31,343 nt of DNA from a virus. The notes beneath the pieces were generated by a model. It did not search any database and was not told the origin of the DNA. It saw nothing but the letters and a program-made list of their open reading frames with translations. The translations under genes were made by a program, and so were the position numbers. This document shows positions 1-6,687 of this stretch, in pieces. The DNA lies in the IMG/VR virus record IMGVR_UViG_3300010397_000076, positions 1-31,343 of that record. One strand, 5' to 3'. The first letter of the stretch is position 1, and each line of letters begins with the position of its first letter.

Positions 1-1
1 A

Positions 2-211
2 GCCGGGAAGGACTGGCTCAAGGCTTACGTGCGCGCGAACGGCCCGATCGTGATGGACGGCCAGCAATGGGGTCCCGTAGAGGTCAAGGGTCGCGAGTCG
101 ACCAGCGTGAAGGCGCTCAAGGAGGCCGGGCTCTATGACCGCGCGCTGGCGGTGGGAGCGGTCAGGCAGTCGCCGCCGAGCGTTCAACACCGCTGGAAAC
201 GGGCCGGCTGA
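2..211 (+). CDS. C-terminal fragment of a phage protein, possibly a Cas4/RecB-like nuclease
   Basis: An open frame runs from the window edge to TGA at 209-211, so the start lies upstream and only about 69 residues are visible. The readable tail contains LKAYVRANGPIVMDG, then QQWGPVEVKGRE and an Arg/Lys-rich end. A tail of the form W-x-ANGPI followed by a GPV strand resembles the end of phage PD-(D/E)XK (Cas4/RecB-like) exonucleases as I remember them. The catalytic part is outside the window, so this is only a suggestion. An internal ATG at 50-52 is unlikely to be the true start because the frame is open to the edge. It is followed by a 79-base gap holding a hairpin. Confidence 0.5.
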   Translation, partial: AGKDWLKAYVRANGPIVMDGQQWGPVEVKGRESTSVKALKEAGLYDRALAVGAVRQSPPSVQHRWKRAG

Positions 212-222
212 AGTCTCGCACG

Positions 223-264
223 CCCCCTCCCTGTCCAGGAATGGTCCTGGGCTGGGGGAGAGGG
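223..264 (+). terminator. GC-rich hairpin after the first gene
   Basis: CCAGGA at 235-240 pairs with TCCTGG at 245-250 around an ATGG loop. CTCCC at 227-231 pairs with GGGAG at 256-260, and CCC at 223-225 with GGG at 262-264. No T-run follows, so this may be an attenuator or an mRNA stability element rather than an intrinsic terminator. It occupies most of the gap between the first two genes. Confidence 0.35.
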
Positions 265-290
265 ATGGGCTCCGAACCGAAAGGACCGAC

Positions 291-437
291 ATGAACCCGA
301 AGAACTTCCCCGGCCGCGTGAAGCGGCGCCAGTACGAAGCGGCCGTCCGCAAGATGGCCTCTGATCGTCCGAGGAATCGGCACTGGCCGCGCGAGGAAGC
401 GGCCTGCGAGAAGGCACTCAACGCCGGACCGACGTGA
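291..437 (+). CDS. small basic hypothetical protein
   Basis: A 48-residue ORF beginning MNPKNFPGRVKRRQ. The ATG at 291 has AAAGGA seven bases upstream, which favours it over an in-frame start at 135 that would run through the preceding hairpin and gene end. The protein is rich in Arg and Lys and has no membrane segment or known motif. It is followed after 11 bases by another small basic ORF with its own Shine-Dalgarno site. I do not recognise the family. Confidence 0.55.
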   Translation: MNPKNFPGRVKRRQYEAAVRKMASDRPRNRHWPREEAACEKALNAGPT

Positions 438-448
438 AAGGAGACCCC

Positions 449-619
449 ATGGAAGAGCAACAGAACCTGACCTGGAACATGAGGCGAGCCCGCGCGACCC
501 GGCGGCAACTCGCGAAGCAGTCGACTGTGCCGCCGTTCCGCCAGTGGATCCGAGCGTTCTTCGGGACGCTGCCGAGCAAGGCCAAGGCGGTCGGCAAGCT
601 CGCCCGAGTCATCGGGTAG
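449..619 (+). CDS. small basic hypothetical protein
   Basis: A 56-residue ORF beginning MEEQQNLTWNMRRARATRRQ. ATG 449 is preceded by AAAGGAG with a five-base spacer; the in-frame GTG at 434 lies on the far side of that ribosome site and is less likely. The protein is strongly positively charged and could bind nucleic acid, but no domain is visible. The next gene starts two bases after its stop. Confidence 0.55.
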   Translation: MEEQQNLTWNMRRARATRRQLAKQSTVPPFRQWIRAFFGTLPSKAKAVGKLARVIG

Positions 620-621
620 CC

Positions 622-921
622 ATGACCTTCCGCAACCTCATCAACACCGAAGCCCGCCGCGGGGCTGCCGCCAGGGATAAGGCCGCCGTTGACCCAGAGT
701 TCACCAAGGCCCTCGCCGGAAGCTCCATCGGAGTCGCTCTCGCGAGGATGACGAAGTGGGGAAAGATCCCGCGGGCGCTGATTGGGCCAGACGGGCTTTC
801 GACGCAGCCGACCGCCCACGCACCTCGCGGCCCCGACGGACCGACAGCAATCGCCTGGGCCAAGAGGCGCCGCCAAGAGGAACGCGAGGCCGAGCAGAGG
901 CGGGAACGGGAGGGGCGGTGA
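622..921 (+). CDS. hypothetical protein with charged C-terminal helix
   Basis: A 99-residue ORF starting MTFRNLINTEARRGAAARDK. ATG 622 follows the previous stop by two bases. Residues about 35-50 (GSSIGVALARMTKWGKIP) form a hydrophobic-basic stretch. The last 20 residues are almost all Arg, Glu, Gln and Lys, typical of a solvent-exposed helix. The stop overlaps the next ATG as TGATG, implying translational coupling. No family is recognised. Confidence 0.55.
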   Translation: MTFRNLINTEARRGAAARDKAAVDPEFTKALAGSSIGVALARMTKWGKIPRALIGPDGLSTQPTAHAPRGPDGPTAIAWAKRRRQEEREAEQRREREGR

Positions 922-1220
922 TGGCGGGAACTGCCGAGCGACCTCGGGACCGCGTGCGTCCCGGAGAGCCCGACGAGACCGGTGATGTGTGGGCCTATCC
1001 TGGCCCGCACTGCGACGGAAGCGCGGAGTGTCTGTCGTGCCCGACGTTCTTCTGCATCCGCTGCCGGAGGTGGACGCCGTGGTGTCAGGGCGGGGATGGC
1101 AACCACCCGCTCTGGTGCGCCGAATGCTGGTGCGAGCGCCACTCCCGGAGCCACGTGCATCCGATGCTCAAGCTCTGTCGCTGCGGAGAGGCCGATGAGC
1201 CCGAACGAAAGGCCGCCTGA
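921..1220 (+). CDS. cysteine-rich probable zinc-binding protein
   Basis: A 99-residue protein, coupled to its neighbours by TGATG at both ends. The centre is dense in Cys and His: CLSCPTFFCIRCRRW, then WCQGG, then WCAECWCERH and finally LCRCGE. That gives at least four Cys pairs that could bind two or three zinc ions. The pattern is like small treble-clef or zinc-ribbon proteins of phage operons, but I cannot name a family. The first 25 residues are Arg/Pro/Glu-rich and probably disordered. No catalytic motif is visible. Confidence 0.6.
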   Translation: MAGTAERPRDRVRPGEPDETGDVWAYPGPHCDGSAECLSCPTFFCIRCRRWTPWCQGGDGNHPLWCAECWCERHSRSHVHPMLKLCRCGEADEPERKAA

Positions 1221-1462
1221 TGCCACTCTCCAACCGCGCCCGCTTCACCGCCAACCTCCGCATGATCCAATCGACCCTGGATCTCGCGGCAAAGGAAATC
1301 GACAACCTCGGCGTGCTCGGTATGAAGATCACGCACTCCACCGATCCCGACGAGATCGCCTGCTACGCATCGAACGGCCTGCAAGGGCCGCAGGCGCTGT
1401 TGCGAGAGATGGAGCGGAGGGTGTTGGGGCGGAGGGGGAAACGGAAGGGGCGGCGGCGATGA
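1220..1462 (+). CDS. small hypothetical protein with basic tail
   Basis: An 80-residue ORF starting MPLSNRARFTANLRMIQSTL, with its ATG overlapping the previous stop (TGATG) and its stop overlapping the next ATG (ATGA). The N-terminal half looks helical. The last 14 residues are Arg/Lys/Gly only, which suggests nucleic-acid contact. No known domain is recognised. Confidence 0.55.
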   Translation: MPLSNRARFTANLRMIQSTLDLAAKEIDNLGVLGMKITHSTDPDEIACYASNGLQGPQALLREMERRVLGRRGKRKGRRR

Positions 1463-1668
1463 TCGTCAAGGTCCAATTGAGCACCTATACCGAACTCCCC
1501 GTGCGCCAGGTGCTCATCTACAACAAGGACCGCTCCGTGGAGTGGCAGGGCGACATCACGCCGGAGATCGAGAGAGCCATGGGCGACACGAACAAGGCGT
1601 TCTTCGAGGCCAAGATGCGCGGGACTGTGATCGAGCTGATGAAGCGCGTAGGGGGTCGGCCGTGGTGA
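1459..1668 (+). CDS. conserved-looking phage hypothetical protein
   Basis: A 69-residue protein starting MIVKVQLSTYTELPVRQVLI. ATG 1459 makes an ATGA overlap with the upstream stop. A beta-rich first half (VKVQLS, VLIYNKDRS) is followed by a helical second half ending KAFFEAKMRGTVIELMKRV. The layout of a valine-rich start, Y-N-x-D-R-S and a late K-x-F-F-E-A is one I recall from small phage hypothetical proteins of this size; no function is known to me. Its stop overlaps the start of the ASCH-like gene. Confidence 0.6.
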   Translation: MIVKVQLSTYTELPVRQVLIYNKDRSVEWQGDITPEIERAMGDTNKAFFEAKMRGTVIELMKRVGGRPW

Positions 1669-2357
1669 ATCCCCGCGAGCGGCCGATCCTGTTCAGAGCG
1701 CCGATGGTCCGGGCGAACCGGGCCGGGCGGAAGACGCAGACGCGGCGGATCATGAACCCGCAGCCCGTTCCGATCCCGCCGGAGGTGAAGCGCGCCAGCC
1801 CATATGACGACTCCGGGTTCTGGTGGGCGTGCTCCGCGGCGAAGAGCATGCTGTCGCTGTACGACGCTCCGGGTGGGTGTCCGTATGGACACCGCGGCGA
1901 TCGCCTCTGGGTGCGCGAGACGTGGGCGCCGTTCGCTGTCGGCAACCGCACTGGCATCTCGCCTCAGTGCGTCGCCTATAGAGCATCTTGCGACGCTGAC
2001 GGCGGGTTCGACTACGTCAACAACGGCGACGAGATCATGCGACTCAAGGTCACGAAGTGGAAGCCGTCGATCTTCATGCCCCGCTGGGCCTGCCGCAACG
2101 TCTATGAGATCACCGAGGTCCGCGTCCAGCGCGTGAATGAAATCAGCGAGGAGGATGCGCGGGCGGAGGGGTTCTCGGCGGACCCCATCCCGGGCAAGGT
2201 GAACGGAAAGCCGGCGAAGATCGCGTTCTATGACCCCATTCGCTGGTACGCGGCTCTGTGGGATGCAATCAACGGAGATCGCGCGCCGTGGGCGAGCAAT
2301 CCCTGGGTGTTCGCGATCTCGTATCGACCCGTGCCGGGCGAAGGAGAAGGACGATGA
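1662..2357 (+). CDS. ASCH-like phage protein with RGRKTQTRR motif
   Basis: About 231 residues. Two adjacent GTG codons (1662 and 1665) can start it; the mature sequence begins VNPRERPILFRAPMVRA, and AGGGGG lies just upstream. The markers of a widespread phage family are all here: RPILF near the start, NRAGRKTQTRRIM, GDRLWVRETW in the middle, KPSIFMPRWACR followed by an ITEVRVQRV strand and ISEEDARAEG, and an LWDAINGD-NPWVFAI ending. The family has an ASCH/PUA-like fold associated with RNA binding. Some annotations call relatives 'morphogenetic protein' without good basis. The molecular role is unproven. Its stop forms an ATGA overlap with the next gene. Confidence 0.8.
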   Translation: MVNPRERPILFRAPMVRANRAGRKTQTRRIMNPQPVPIPPEVKRASPYDDSGFWWACSAAKSMLSLYDAPGGCPYGHRGDRLWVRETWAPFAVGNRTGISPQCVAYRASCDADGGFDYVNNGDEIMRLKVTKWKPSIFMPRWACRNVYEITEVRVQRVNEISEEDARAEGFSADPIPGKVNGKPAKIAFYDPIRWYAALWDAINGDRAPWASNPWVFAISYRPVPGEGEGR

Positions 2358-2842
2358 ACCGGCGCCGTCCGGTCATGATCGAAGGGGTCGAGCATTGGCT
2401 CTGCCCGACCTGTGGCGAAAGCAAGCCTTCCTCCGGGTACTACAAACGACAGCGAAATTGGAACGGGATCGGAACGCAGTGCAAGGCGTGTCATTGCCGG
2501 GGGGCCATGAGAACGCGGGACGCCGAGAACACGCGTCGTCTGCGCAGACAGTCAGCTCGTCGTGTCAGGCTCGCTGAGCCTGTTCGTATCCGTGCGATCG
2601 AGCGAAGAAAAAATAGGCCACCAACGCAGAAGACTATAGCGCGCCGACTTCTCAACGCCGCCGTCCGTCGTGGCCAGGTCGAGCGACCTGATGTCTGCTC
2701 GCGCTGCGGACACTCAGGACGGGTGACCGGGCACCACCGCGATTACTCGAAACCACTGGCGGTGGATTGGCTTTGCTACGAATGCCACGGCATTGAACAT
2801 CGCAAACCGGGAGCCAGTTCCTACAAGCCGGTGACCCCGTGA
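2354..2842 (+). CDS. zinc-ribbon plus HNH-like phage protein
   Basis: A 162-residue protein. An N-terminal zinc ribbon has CPTCGESKP at about residues 17-25 and CKACHCRG at about 43-50. A basic linker follows. The C-terminal module (about residues 105-155) reads ARRLLNAAVRRGQVERPDVC, then RCGHSGRVTGHHRDYSKPL and WLCYECHGIEHRK. This second module is a common phage HNH-like or treble-clef domain: GHHRDY supplies the metal-site His residues and the two Cys pairs the structural zinc. Nuclease activity is possible, but the family has also been seen as plain zinc-binding. Coupled by ATGA upstream and GTGA downstream. Confidence 0.7.
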   Translation: MNRRRPVMIEGVEHWLCPTCGESKPSSGYYKRQRNWNGIGTQCKACHCRGAMRTRDAENTRRLRRQSARRVRLAEPVRIRAIERRKNRPPTQKTIARRLLNAAVRRGQVERPDVCSRCGHSGRVTGHHRDYSKPLAVDWLCYECHGIEHRKPGASSYKPVTP

Positions 2843-3378
2843 GCGCCTCTGCTTGGACCGAAGGCGGGGCCACCTTCTCGCCCGACCACGTCTACCGCCA
2901 CCACCTGTGGCGCGCCCGGCCCGCGGAGCTGATCCCCGGCCCGCGGCGCCGACTGTTCGCCTGCATGCTCAACCCGTCCGACGCCGGGGCGGATCCGATC
3001 CGCGAGAACGACCCGACGATCCGCAAGTGGATGGGCTTCTGCGAGCGATGGAAGTTCTCCCGCTTCGACGTCTGCAATCTCTCCGACTTCTGCGCGACCA
3101 AGCCCGCCGAACTCTACGCCGCCGACTTTCCGATTAGTCCGTATTGTGACAGCTACATCACTGCGTGCGCCGCCCGGGCTGACCTGGCAGTGGTCGCATG
3201 GGGCGGTCTCGCAAAGAAGATCGCCCGCGCGCGAGCTGCCCGCGTCCTCGAGATCATCCGCGCCGCTCGCCCCGGAAAGCCGATCCACTGCATCCGCCGG
3301 GGCAAGGGCGGAATTCCCGTTCACCCGGTGATGGAGGGCTACACGATGGCCCCTGACGTGTTCGAGGAGGCGCCGTGA
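2839..3378 (+). CDS. DUF1643 family protein
   Basis: A 179-residue protein with a GTG start in a GTGA overlap. DUF1643 features are visible: a start region matching a host-type RYHLWRARP segment, LFACMLNPSDAGAD at about residues 39-52, NDPTIRKWMGFCERWKF at about 57-73, the DVCNLSDFCATKPAEL strand, and a late VVAWGG segment. The family is widespread in phages and bacteria as a single-domain protein with no established biochemical role; I know of no experiment that settles it. The length fits the family. The neighbours are zinc-binding small proteins. Confidence 0.8.
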   Translation: MSASAWTEGGATFSPDHVYRHHLWRARPAELIPGPRRRLFACMLNPSDAGADPIRENDPTIRKWMGFCERWKFSRFDVCNLSDFCATKPAELYAADFPISPYCDSYITACAARADLAVVAWGGLAKKIARARAARVLEIIRAARPGKPIHCIRRGKGGIPVHPVMEGYTMAPDVFEEAP

Positions 3379-3566
3379 CGTTGCCGACCTTCATCCCCCG
3401 ACTCGACCCCGACGACCGCCCCAAGTCCACCAAGGCGGTCAAGCACTCGCTCTGCTCTGCGTGCGGGAAGCTGGACATCGTCGATGAGGCAAGCGGGTGC
3501 TGCCGTCGCTGCTGGCGGATCGTGACCCTGATGCCGGCGGTGCTGGAGGGGCAGCGTCGTGAGTGA
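3375..3566 (+). CDS. small zinc-finger-like protein
   Basis: A 63-residue protein with a GTG start overlapping the previous stop by four bases (GTGA). The motif CSACGKLDIVDEASGCCRRC at about residues 27-46 gives a classical C-x2-C...C-x2-C zinc ribbon. The rest is a short N-terminal Pro/Asp segment and a C-terminal hydrophobic helix. It may act as an adaptor or nucleic-acid binder. No family is assigned. Confidence 0.55.
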   Translation: MTLPTFIPRLDPDDRPKSTKAVKHSLCSACGKLDIVDEASGCCRRCWRIVTLMPAVLEGQRRE

Positions 3567-4575
3567 GCGCAAGGAGCTGCTGCGCAATAGGCGCGAGGCA
3601 AGGAAAGAACTGAACCGCATGCGCGGCCGTCTGTCGCTGCTCAATCAGGACTTGGACAAGAGCCGCAAGGAGCTTTACGCGCTGTATGGGGTTACCCGGG
3701 ATCGCGCGACCGTCGCGGACATCGAACTGTCTATGATGCTGGCTGCCGACTACTCGCGGATCACGAAGAGTCACGACTTCATGACCGATCTCGATCTGGA
3801 ATACCTGACGTCGTCTCTTCCGTGGGCACAGCGCTGGAAGGAATCGTCATTCGCGAAGGTGGCGTGCGGGCGAGGGTTCGCATCGGCGTTGATGCTCACA
3901 GACGCGCCCGAAGATGCTGACGTGGCGGCCCCGTGGGGAGCGTGGAGCCTGATAGTTCCGCCCGGGACCCTGGCCATGAAGCTCTCCGCGGAGTCCCTCA
4001 AGCGAGGGATCGCCTCGATGGTCGATAACGTCATAGACATCAACCTGCTACCCGGGGACATGATTCATGACTTGCCAGTGGCCAGGATCCTTTGCGATGG
4101 CGCTTCGATTTCGGGACTAATAACCGGATCGCCAAGCGGCCAATACTTCCCAATGACGGTGTCGACTCACGGAGAGCCGGACACCATGGGAGCGATGGCG
4201 CGCAACTATGTCCGCGGTGTCTGCCTGTCGCTTGACTCCGATATCGAGAAGCACCGGGGCGTGGACTGGGGCCGCTGCAAGACGCCCGGCAACAATCGAA
4301 GCGGTGCCCCACGAGAGGGCGTGAGCTACGTGATCGGCAAGTCGGTGGCCATCGACCTTTCGCACGAGGTCAACCGGCTATGCCTCTCTCGCGGCGGACC
4401 GAGGCCGCCGTCCGTGCAGTTTCTCGTGCGCGGCCACTGGCGGAATCAGTCCCACGGCAAGGGCCGTGCTCTGCGCCGCCGGCAGTGGATCGAGCCATTC
4501 TGGAAGGGACCAGAGGAGTCGCGGGTGCTTCTGCGGACGCACGTCATTAAGAACCAACCGGGGGACCGGCCATGA
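3559..4575 (+). CDS. unclassified phage protein with N-terminal coiled coil and conserved WRNQ C-terminus
   Basis: A 338-residue protein with a GTG start overlapping the upstream gene by eight bases. Residues 1-45 are charged and heptad-like (RKELLRNRREARKELNRM), so probably a coiled coil. The middle contains beta-rich segments (GAWSLIVPPGTLAM, VARILCDG) and a CLSLDSD strand. The C-terminal 60 residues read VQFLVRGHWRNQSHGKGR, then LRRRQWIEPFWKGPE and VIKNQPGD. I recall similar VRGHWR-x-Q plus IW-I-x-P-F endings in phage and actinobacterial plasmid proteins of unknown function. No catalytic motif is identified. It overlaps the DnaA-IV-like gene by ATGA. Confidence 0.7.
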   Translation: MSERKELLRNRREARKELNRMRGRLSLLNQDLDKSRKELYALYGVTRDRATVADIELSMMLAADYSRITKSHDFMTDLDLEYLTSSLPWAQRWKESSFAKVACGRGFASALMLTDAPEDADVAAPWGAWSLIVPPGTLAMKLSAESLKRGIASMVDNVIDINLLPGDMIHDLPVARILCDGASISGLITGSPSGQYFPMTVSTHGEPDTMGAMARNYVRGVCLSLDSDIEKHRGVDWGRCKTPGNNRSGAPREGVSYVIGKSVAIDLSHEVNRLCLSRGGPRPPSVQFLVRGHWRNQSHGKGRALRRRQWIEPFWKGPEESRVLLRTHVIKNQPGDRP

Positions 4576-5117
4576 GCAAGTTCCTCGGCAACGTTTTGGC
4601 ACTGGCTCTAGAGAAGACGCGGACGCCGACCGGCTACGACTTCCAGCGTGCGGCCGAGGTAGTAGCGAACGCCGCCCGCCTGGACCGCAAGCGCCGGGGC
4701 TACCTCAAGCGTCGCCGCCATCAGGCGAGGATGATGCTCGCGTCCGAGGACCGGCGCACCAGGGAGATCATCGACGCGGTTTCCGATCGCCACGGCCTGC
4801 TGCCCGGCGACATCCGCGACAGCAAGCGCTGGCCCAAGCTCGTTCGAGTGCGCGACGAGGCGATCTGGGAGATGCGCCAGCTCTCGCCGCCCGTGAGCTA
4901 CCCCAACTGCGCGCGGGCCGTCGGGCTCACCAACCACACGTCGGCGATGTCCGCGTTCCACCGGCACGCATGCCGCCTCGCAGCCTCCACCCCAACCCCC
5001 CACCCTGGTCCCGCTGGCGCGGGCGGCGCACCCCCAACCGCCCTCCCACCCCCAGCGCTACCCGCGCCAGCGGACCACCTAGAGACAGTCGAGGAAGGCC
5101 GTGGCGGGACGCGGTAA
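4572..5117 (+). CDS. DnaA domain IV-like DNA-binding protein
   Basis: A 181-residue protein starting MSKFLGNVLALALEKTRTPT. Residues about 65-135 look like the DNA-binding domain IV of the initiator DnaA. There is an IIDAVSDRHGLLPGDIRDSK helix pair, a VRDEAIWEMRQL helix, then a helix-turn-helix ending in NHTSAM (residues 121-126), which matches the DHTTV signature that reads the DnaA box. No AAA+ domain is present. A basic segment (KRRGYLKRRRHQ) precedes it, and a Pro/Ala-rich tail (residues 140-170) follows. Phages use such solo domains as replication or regulatory DNA-binding proteins. The target site is unknown; no perfect DnaA box was seen nearby. Confidence 0.75.
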   Translation: MSKFLGNVLALALEKTRTPTGYDFQRAAEVVANAARLDRKRRGYLKRRRHQARMMLASEDRRTREIIDAVSDRHGLLPGDIRDSKRWPKLVRVRDEAIWEMRQLSPPVSYPNCARAVGLTNHTSAMSAFHRHACRLAASTPTPHPGPAGAGGAPPTALPPPALPAPADHLETVEEGRGGTR

Positions 5118-5142
5118 AATCACCCGACGAGGAGGTTCACGC

Positions 5143-5406
5143 GTGGGACGGAACTGGATGAAGGAGAACACCCGCCTCAATGAGCGCGTGGACAGCCACG
5201 ACAAGGAAATCCGCGACCTCCAGCAGGCCTCCAACGAGCACGCGGAGGCGATCCGGCTCCACGGGATCGAGCTTTTCCTCCTGCGCCAGTTGAGTGAAGT
5301 CCAGGCACAGCGGATCACATACGTTGAGGGGTCGACGAGCATTTTGGGGCGGATCACGCGGCGGCGGGCAGCAAGAAGATCGCGTAACGCCCGTTCAGGT
5401 ATCTGA
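5143..5406 (+). CDS. small coiled-coil protein
   Basis: An 87-residue protein. GTG 5143 has an excellent GAGGAGG site eight bases upstream, so I prefer it to the in-frame GTG at 5101. The first half (ENTRLNERVDSHDKEIRDLQ and the following turn) has heptad spacing and should form a coiled coil. The second half is less regular, with a basic end rich in Arg. It is the last gene before the regulatory gap upstream of the integrase. No family is recognised. Confidence 0.6.
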   Translation: MGRNWMKENTRLNERVDSHDKEIRDLQQASNEHAEAIRLHGIELFLLRQLSEVQAQRITYVEGSTSILGRITRRRAARRSRNARSGI

Positions 5407-5418
5407 CCCAAGAGATAC
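5399..5418 (+). terminator. weak inverted repeat at end of left operon
   Basis: GTATCT (5399-5404) and AGATAC (5413-5418) are perfect complements around an eight-base loop, and the structure overlaps the stop codon of the preceding gene. An AT-richer stretch with short T and A runs follows. It could be a weak terminator or a binding site. Confidence 0.3.
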
Positions 5419-5466
5419 GGTTTCAAAATAGGGTTTCACCCTTACCGATTGTCCAATTGATCTCGC

Positions 5467-5492
5467 CCGTTCGGCGCGTTTACGTCGAACGG
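5467..5492. promoter_or_regulatory. operator-like dyad upstream of integrase
   Basis: Seven-base perfect arms CCGTTCG and CGAACGG are separated by 12 bases. They are nested in a second pair of complementary hexamers, TTACCG (5442-5447) and CGGTAA (5490-5495). The spacing fits a dimeric helix-turn-helix repressor or an excisionase site. No repressor gene is identified next to it. Confidence 0.35.
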
Positions 5493-5548
5493 TAATGGGA
5501 TAGCCGTGCCGTATCAATGACTTAGCGCATCAGGTGGTTTGTGTATGT

Positions 5549-5558
5549 GTCTTGACGG
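5549..5558 (+). repeat. decamer GTCTTGACGG, copy 1 (copy 2 at 6635-6644)
   Basis: The identical decamer GTCTTGACGG occurs here, about 80 bases before the integrase ATG, and again at 6635-6644, 27 bases after the integrase stop. Each contains a TTGACG -35-like hexamer. It may mark two related promoters or be a recombinase arm-type site flanking the gene. Confidence 0.4.
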
Positions 5559-5639
5559 CTGTGAAACATCGGCCGCATTCTCGCCTCGCGTGTTTCGTTG
5601 CTTGACACGCGCGGGGTCTCCAGGGGGGAGAGAAACGAC

Positions 5640-6608
5640 ATGCAGCTTGAACTGCCGAAGGTCGGCGAAGGCCGGCTCAGGGAATCGATCCGCTGGTTGC
5701 TGCAGTACGAGTGCGATGGCGTCCGCGGCGTCACGATGGAGAAGGACTACGAGGTCCGGGCGGAATGGTGCCTGAAGATCTTCGGCGACTGCTTGCTCGG
5801 CGAGCTGTGCGGCCGCACTGGATACGAGCGGATGCGCGAAGTGATGCGCAAGGAACTGTCGAGTAAGGACGGAATGAAGCGGGTCTCGCTGAAGAAACGG
5901 TTCCAGTTCCTGATCCGCGTGCTGAAAGTTGCCGCCAACCGCGAACTGGTCGACCGCTCGCGCATCCCCGATATGCCGCACATGGCGAACGACGGGGTCA
6001 GCAAGGACGCCCACCACACGTACGTCCAGTATCTGGCGTTCCGCTCCGTGCTCCCGTCGGTCCGCCACCGCGGGTACTACGATCTAGGGTGGTGGTCAGG
6101 GGCTAGGCGTGAGGATCTCGAATCCATGACCAAGGAGCAGGTCAACCCGTGGCGGCCATTCACCGACGACAAGGGGAAGATGATCTCCATGGGCTCGCGC
6201 CTCGTGCTCAACCACAAGCGCGACCCGAAGCGGTTCACGCCCTACTGGATCCCGATGGAGCCCGAGTTCCGGCAGTGCATGGTCGAGTACTACGACCAGG
6301 TGCCGATGGGCATCGAAGATCTGGTGGTCGGTAAGTTCTCGAAGCCGAACCGATGGATGGACCCGGCCGCGGTGCGCGCTGGCGTGCCGAGGATCTCCCC
6401 GCACTCGTTTCGCCACAGCCGCCTGACCTACCTCGAATCGATCGGCGTCCATCCCGACGACGCGCGCTACGCCGTCGGAGCGTCGAGCGTGAAGGTGATC
6501 CGAGACCACTACCTGCACCCGAGTCCCGAGACGCTGCGGCGCCTCATCCCGAAGAAGCGGCGACCAGAAGAGGACGACGAGATCCCGCCGCCCGTAGCGA
6601 CGACCTGA
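5640..6608 (+). CDS. int: tyrosine recombinase / phage integrase
   Basis: A 322-residue protein. ATG 5640 follows GGGGGGAG with a nine- to ten-base spacer. Residues 1-110 are a helical N-terminal/core-binding region. The catalytic domain shows box I Arg in WWSGARREDL (R156), a Lys in NHKRDPKRF (about K193), box II HSFRHS (H255 and R258), and the nucleophile Tyr in VIRDHYLH (Y291). Box III normally reads LGH-S; here it is VGASS, so the usual His is Ala (residue 281). It probably catalyses integration of the phage chromosome. It is transcribed toward a tRNA gene 280 bases downstream, with structured DNA between them that may be attP. The charged tail (EEDDE, then PPP) is probably disordered. 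Confidence 0.88.
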   Translation: MQLELPKVGEGRLRESIRWLLQYECDGVRGVTMEKDYEVRAEWCLKIFGDCLLGELCGRTGYERMREVMRKELSSKDGMKRVSLKKRFQFLIRVLKVAANRELVDRSRIPDMPHMANDGVSKDAHHTYVQYLAFRSVLPSVRHRGYYDLGWWSGARREDLESMTKEQVNPWRPFTDDKGKMISMGSRLVLNHKRDPKRFTPYWIPMEPEFRQCMVEYYDQVPMGIEDLVVGKFSKPNRWMDPAAVRAGVPRISPHSFRHSRLTYLESIGVHPDDARYAVGASSVKVIRDHYLHPSPETLRRLIPKKRRPEEDDEIPPPVATT

Positions 6609-6634
6609 GAAAAAGCAAGATCGCAAGCCGAAAA

Positions 6635-6644
6635 GTCTTGACGG
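6635..6644 (+). repeat. decamer GTCTTGACGG, copy 2
   Basis: Second copy of the decamer found upstream of the integrase. Its TTGACG is followed 17 bases later by CATGGT, the start of the 6661-6683 palindrome, so a promoter whose -10 position lies inside that palindrome is possible. Confidence 0.4.
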
Positions 6645-6660
6645 ATTTTCGGACCTCGTC

Positions 6661-6683
6661 CATGGTCGGGATACCCGATCATG
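6661..6683. promoter_or_regulatory. near-perfect palindrome, operator or recombinase site
   Basis: Arms CATGGTCGGG and CCCGATCATG flank a central ATA; the ten-base arms differ at one position. The left arm recurs exactly at 6726-6735, followed by a degenerate right arm. Its location between the integrase stop and the tRNA suggests an operator or an integrase/excisionase arm site. Confidence 0.55.
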
Positions 6684-6687
6684 AGAA

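Larger units (their letters stand above)
5407..5639 (+). promoter_or_regulatory. non-coding regulatory gap upstream of the integrase
   Basis: This 233-base stretch has no convincing ORF and is less GC-rich than its flanks. It contains a dyad (CCGTTCG 5467-5473 and CGAACGG 5486-5492) inside a wider one (TTACCG 5442-5447 and CGGTAA 5490-5495). It also holds two -35-like hexamers, TTGACG at 5552-5557 and TTGACA at 5602-5607. No good -10 box follows at 17 bases for either, so the promoter is not pinned down. The dyads are candidate operators controlling the integrase. Confidence 0.5.

Noticed and set aside
5101-5142. Upstream GTG start for the coiled-coil gene
   Set aside because: GTG 5143 has a much better GAGGAGG site at the right spacing, and the extra 14 residues overlap the previous gene.
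5602-5630. TTGACA at 5602-5607 as a complete sigma70 promoter for the integrase
   Set aside because: The bases at the -10 distance are a G-run (GGGGGG), so no -10 box can be supported.
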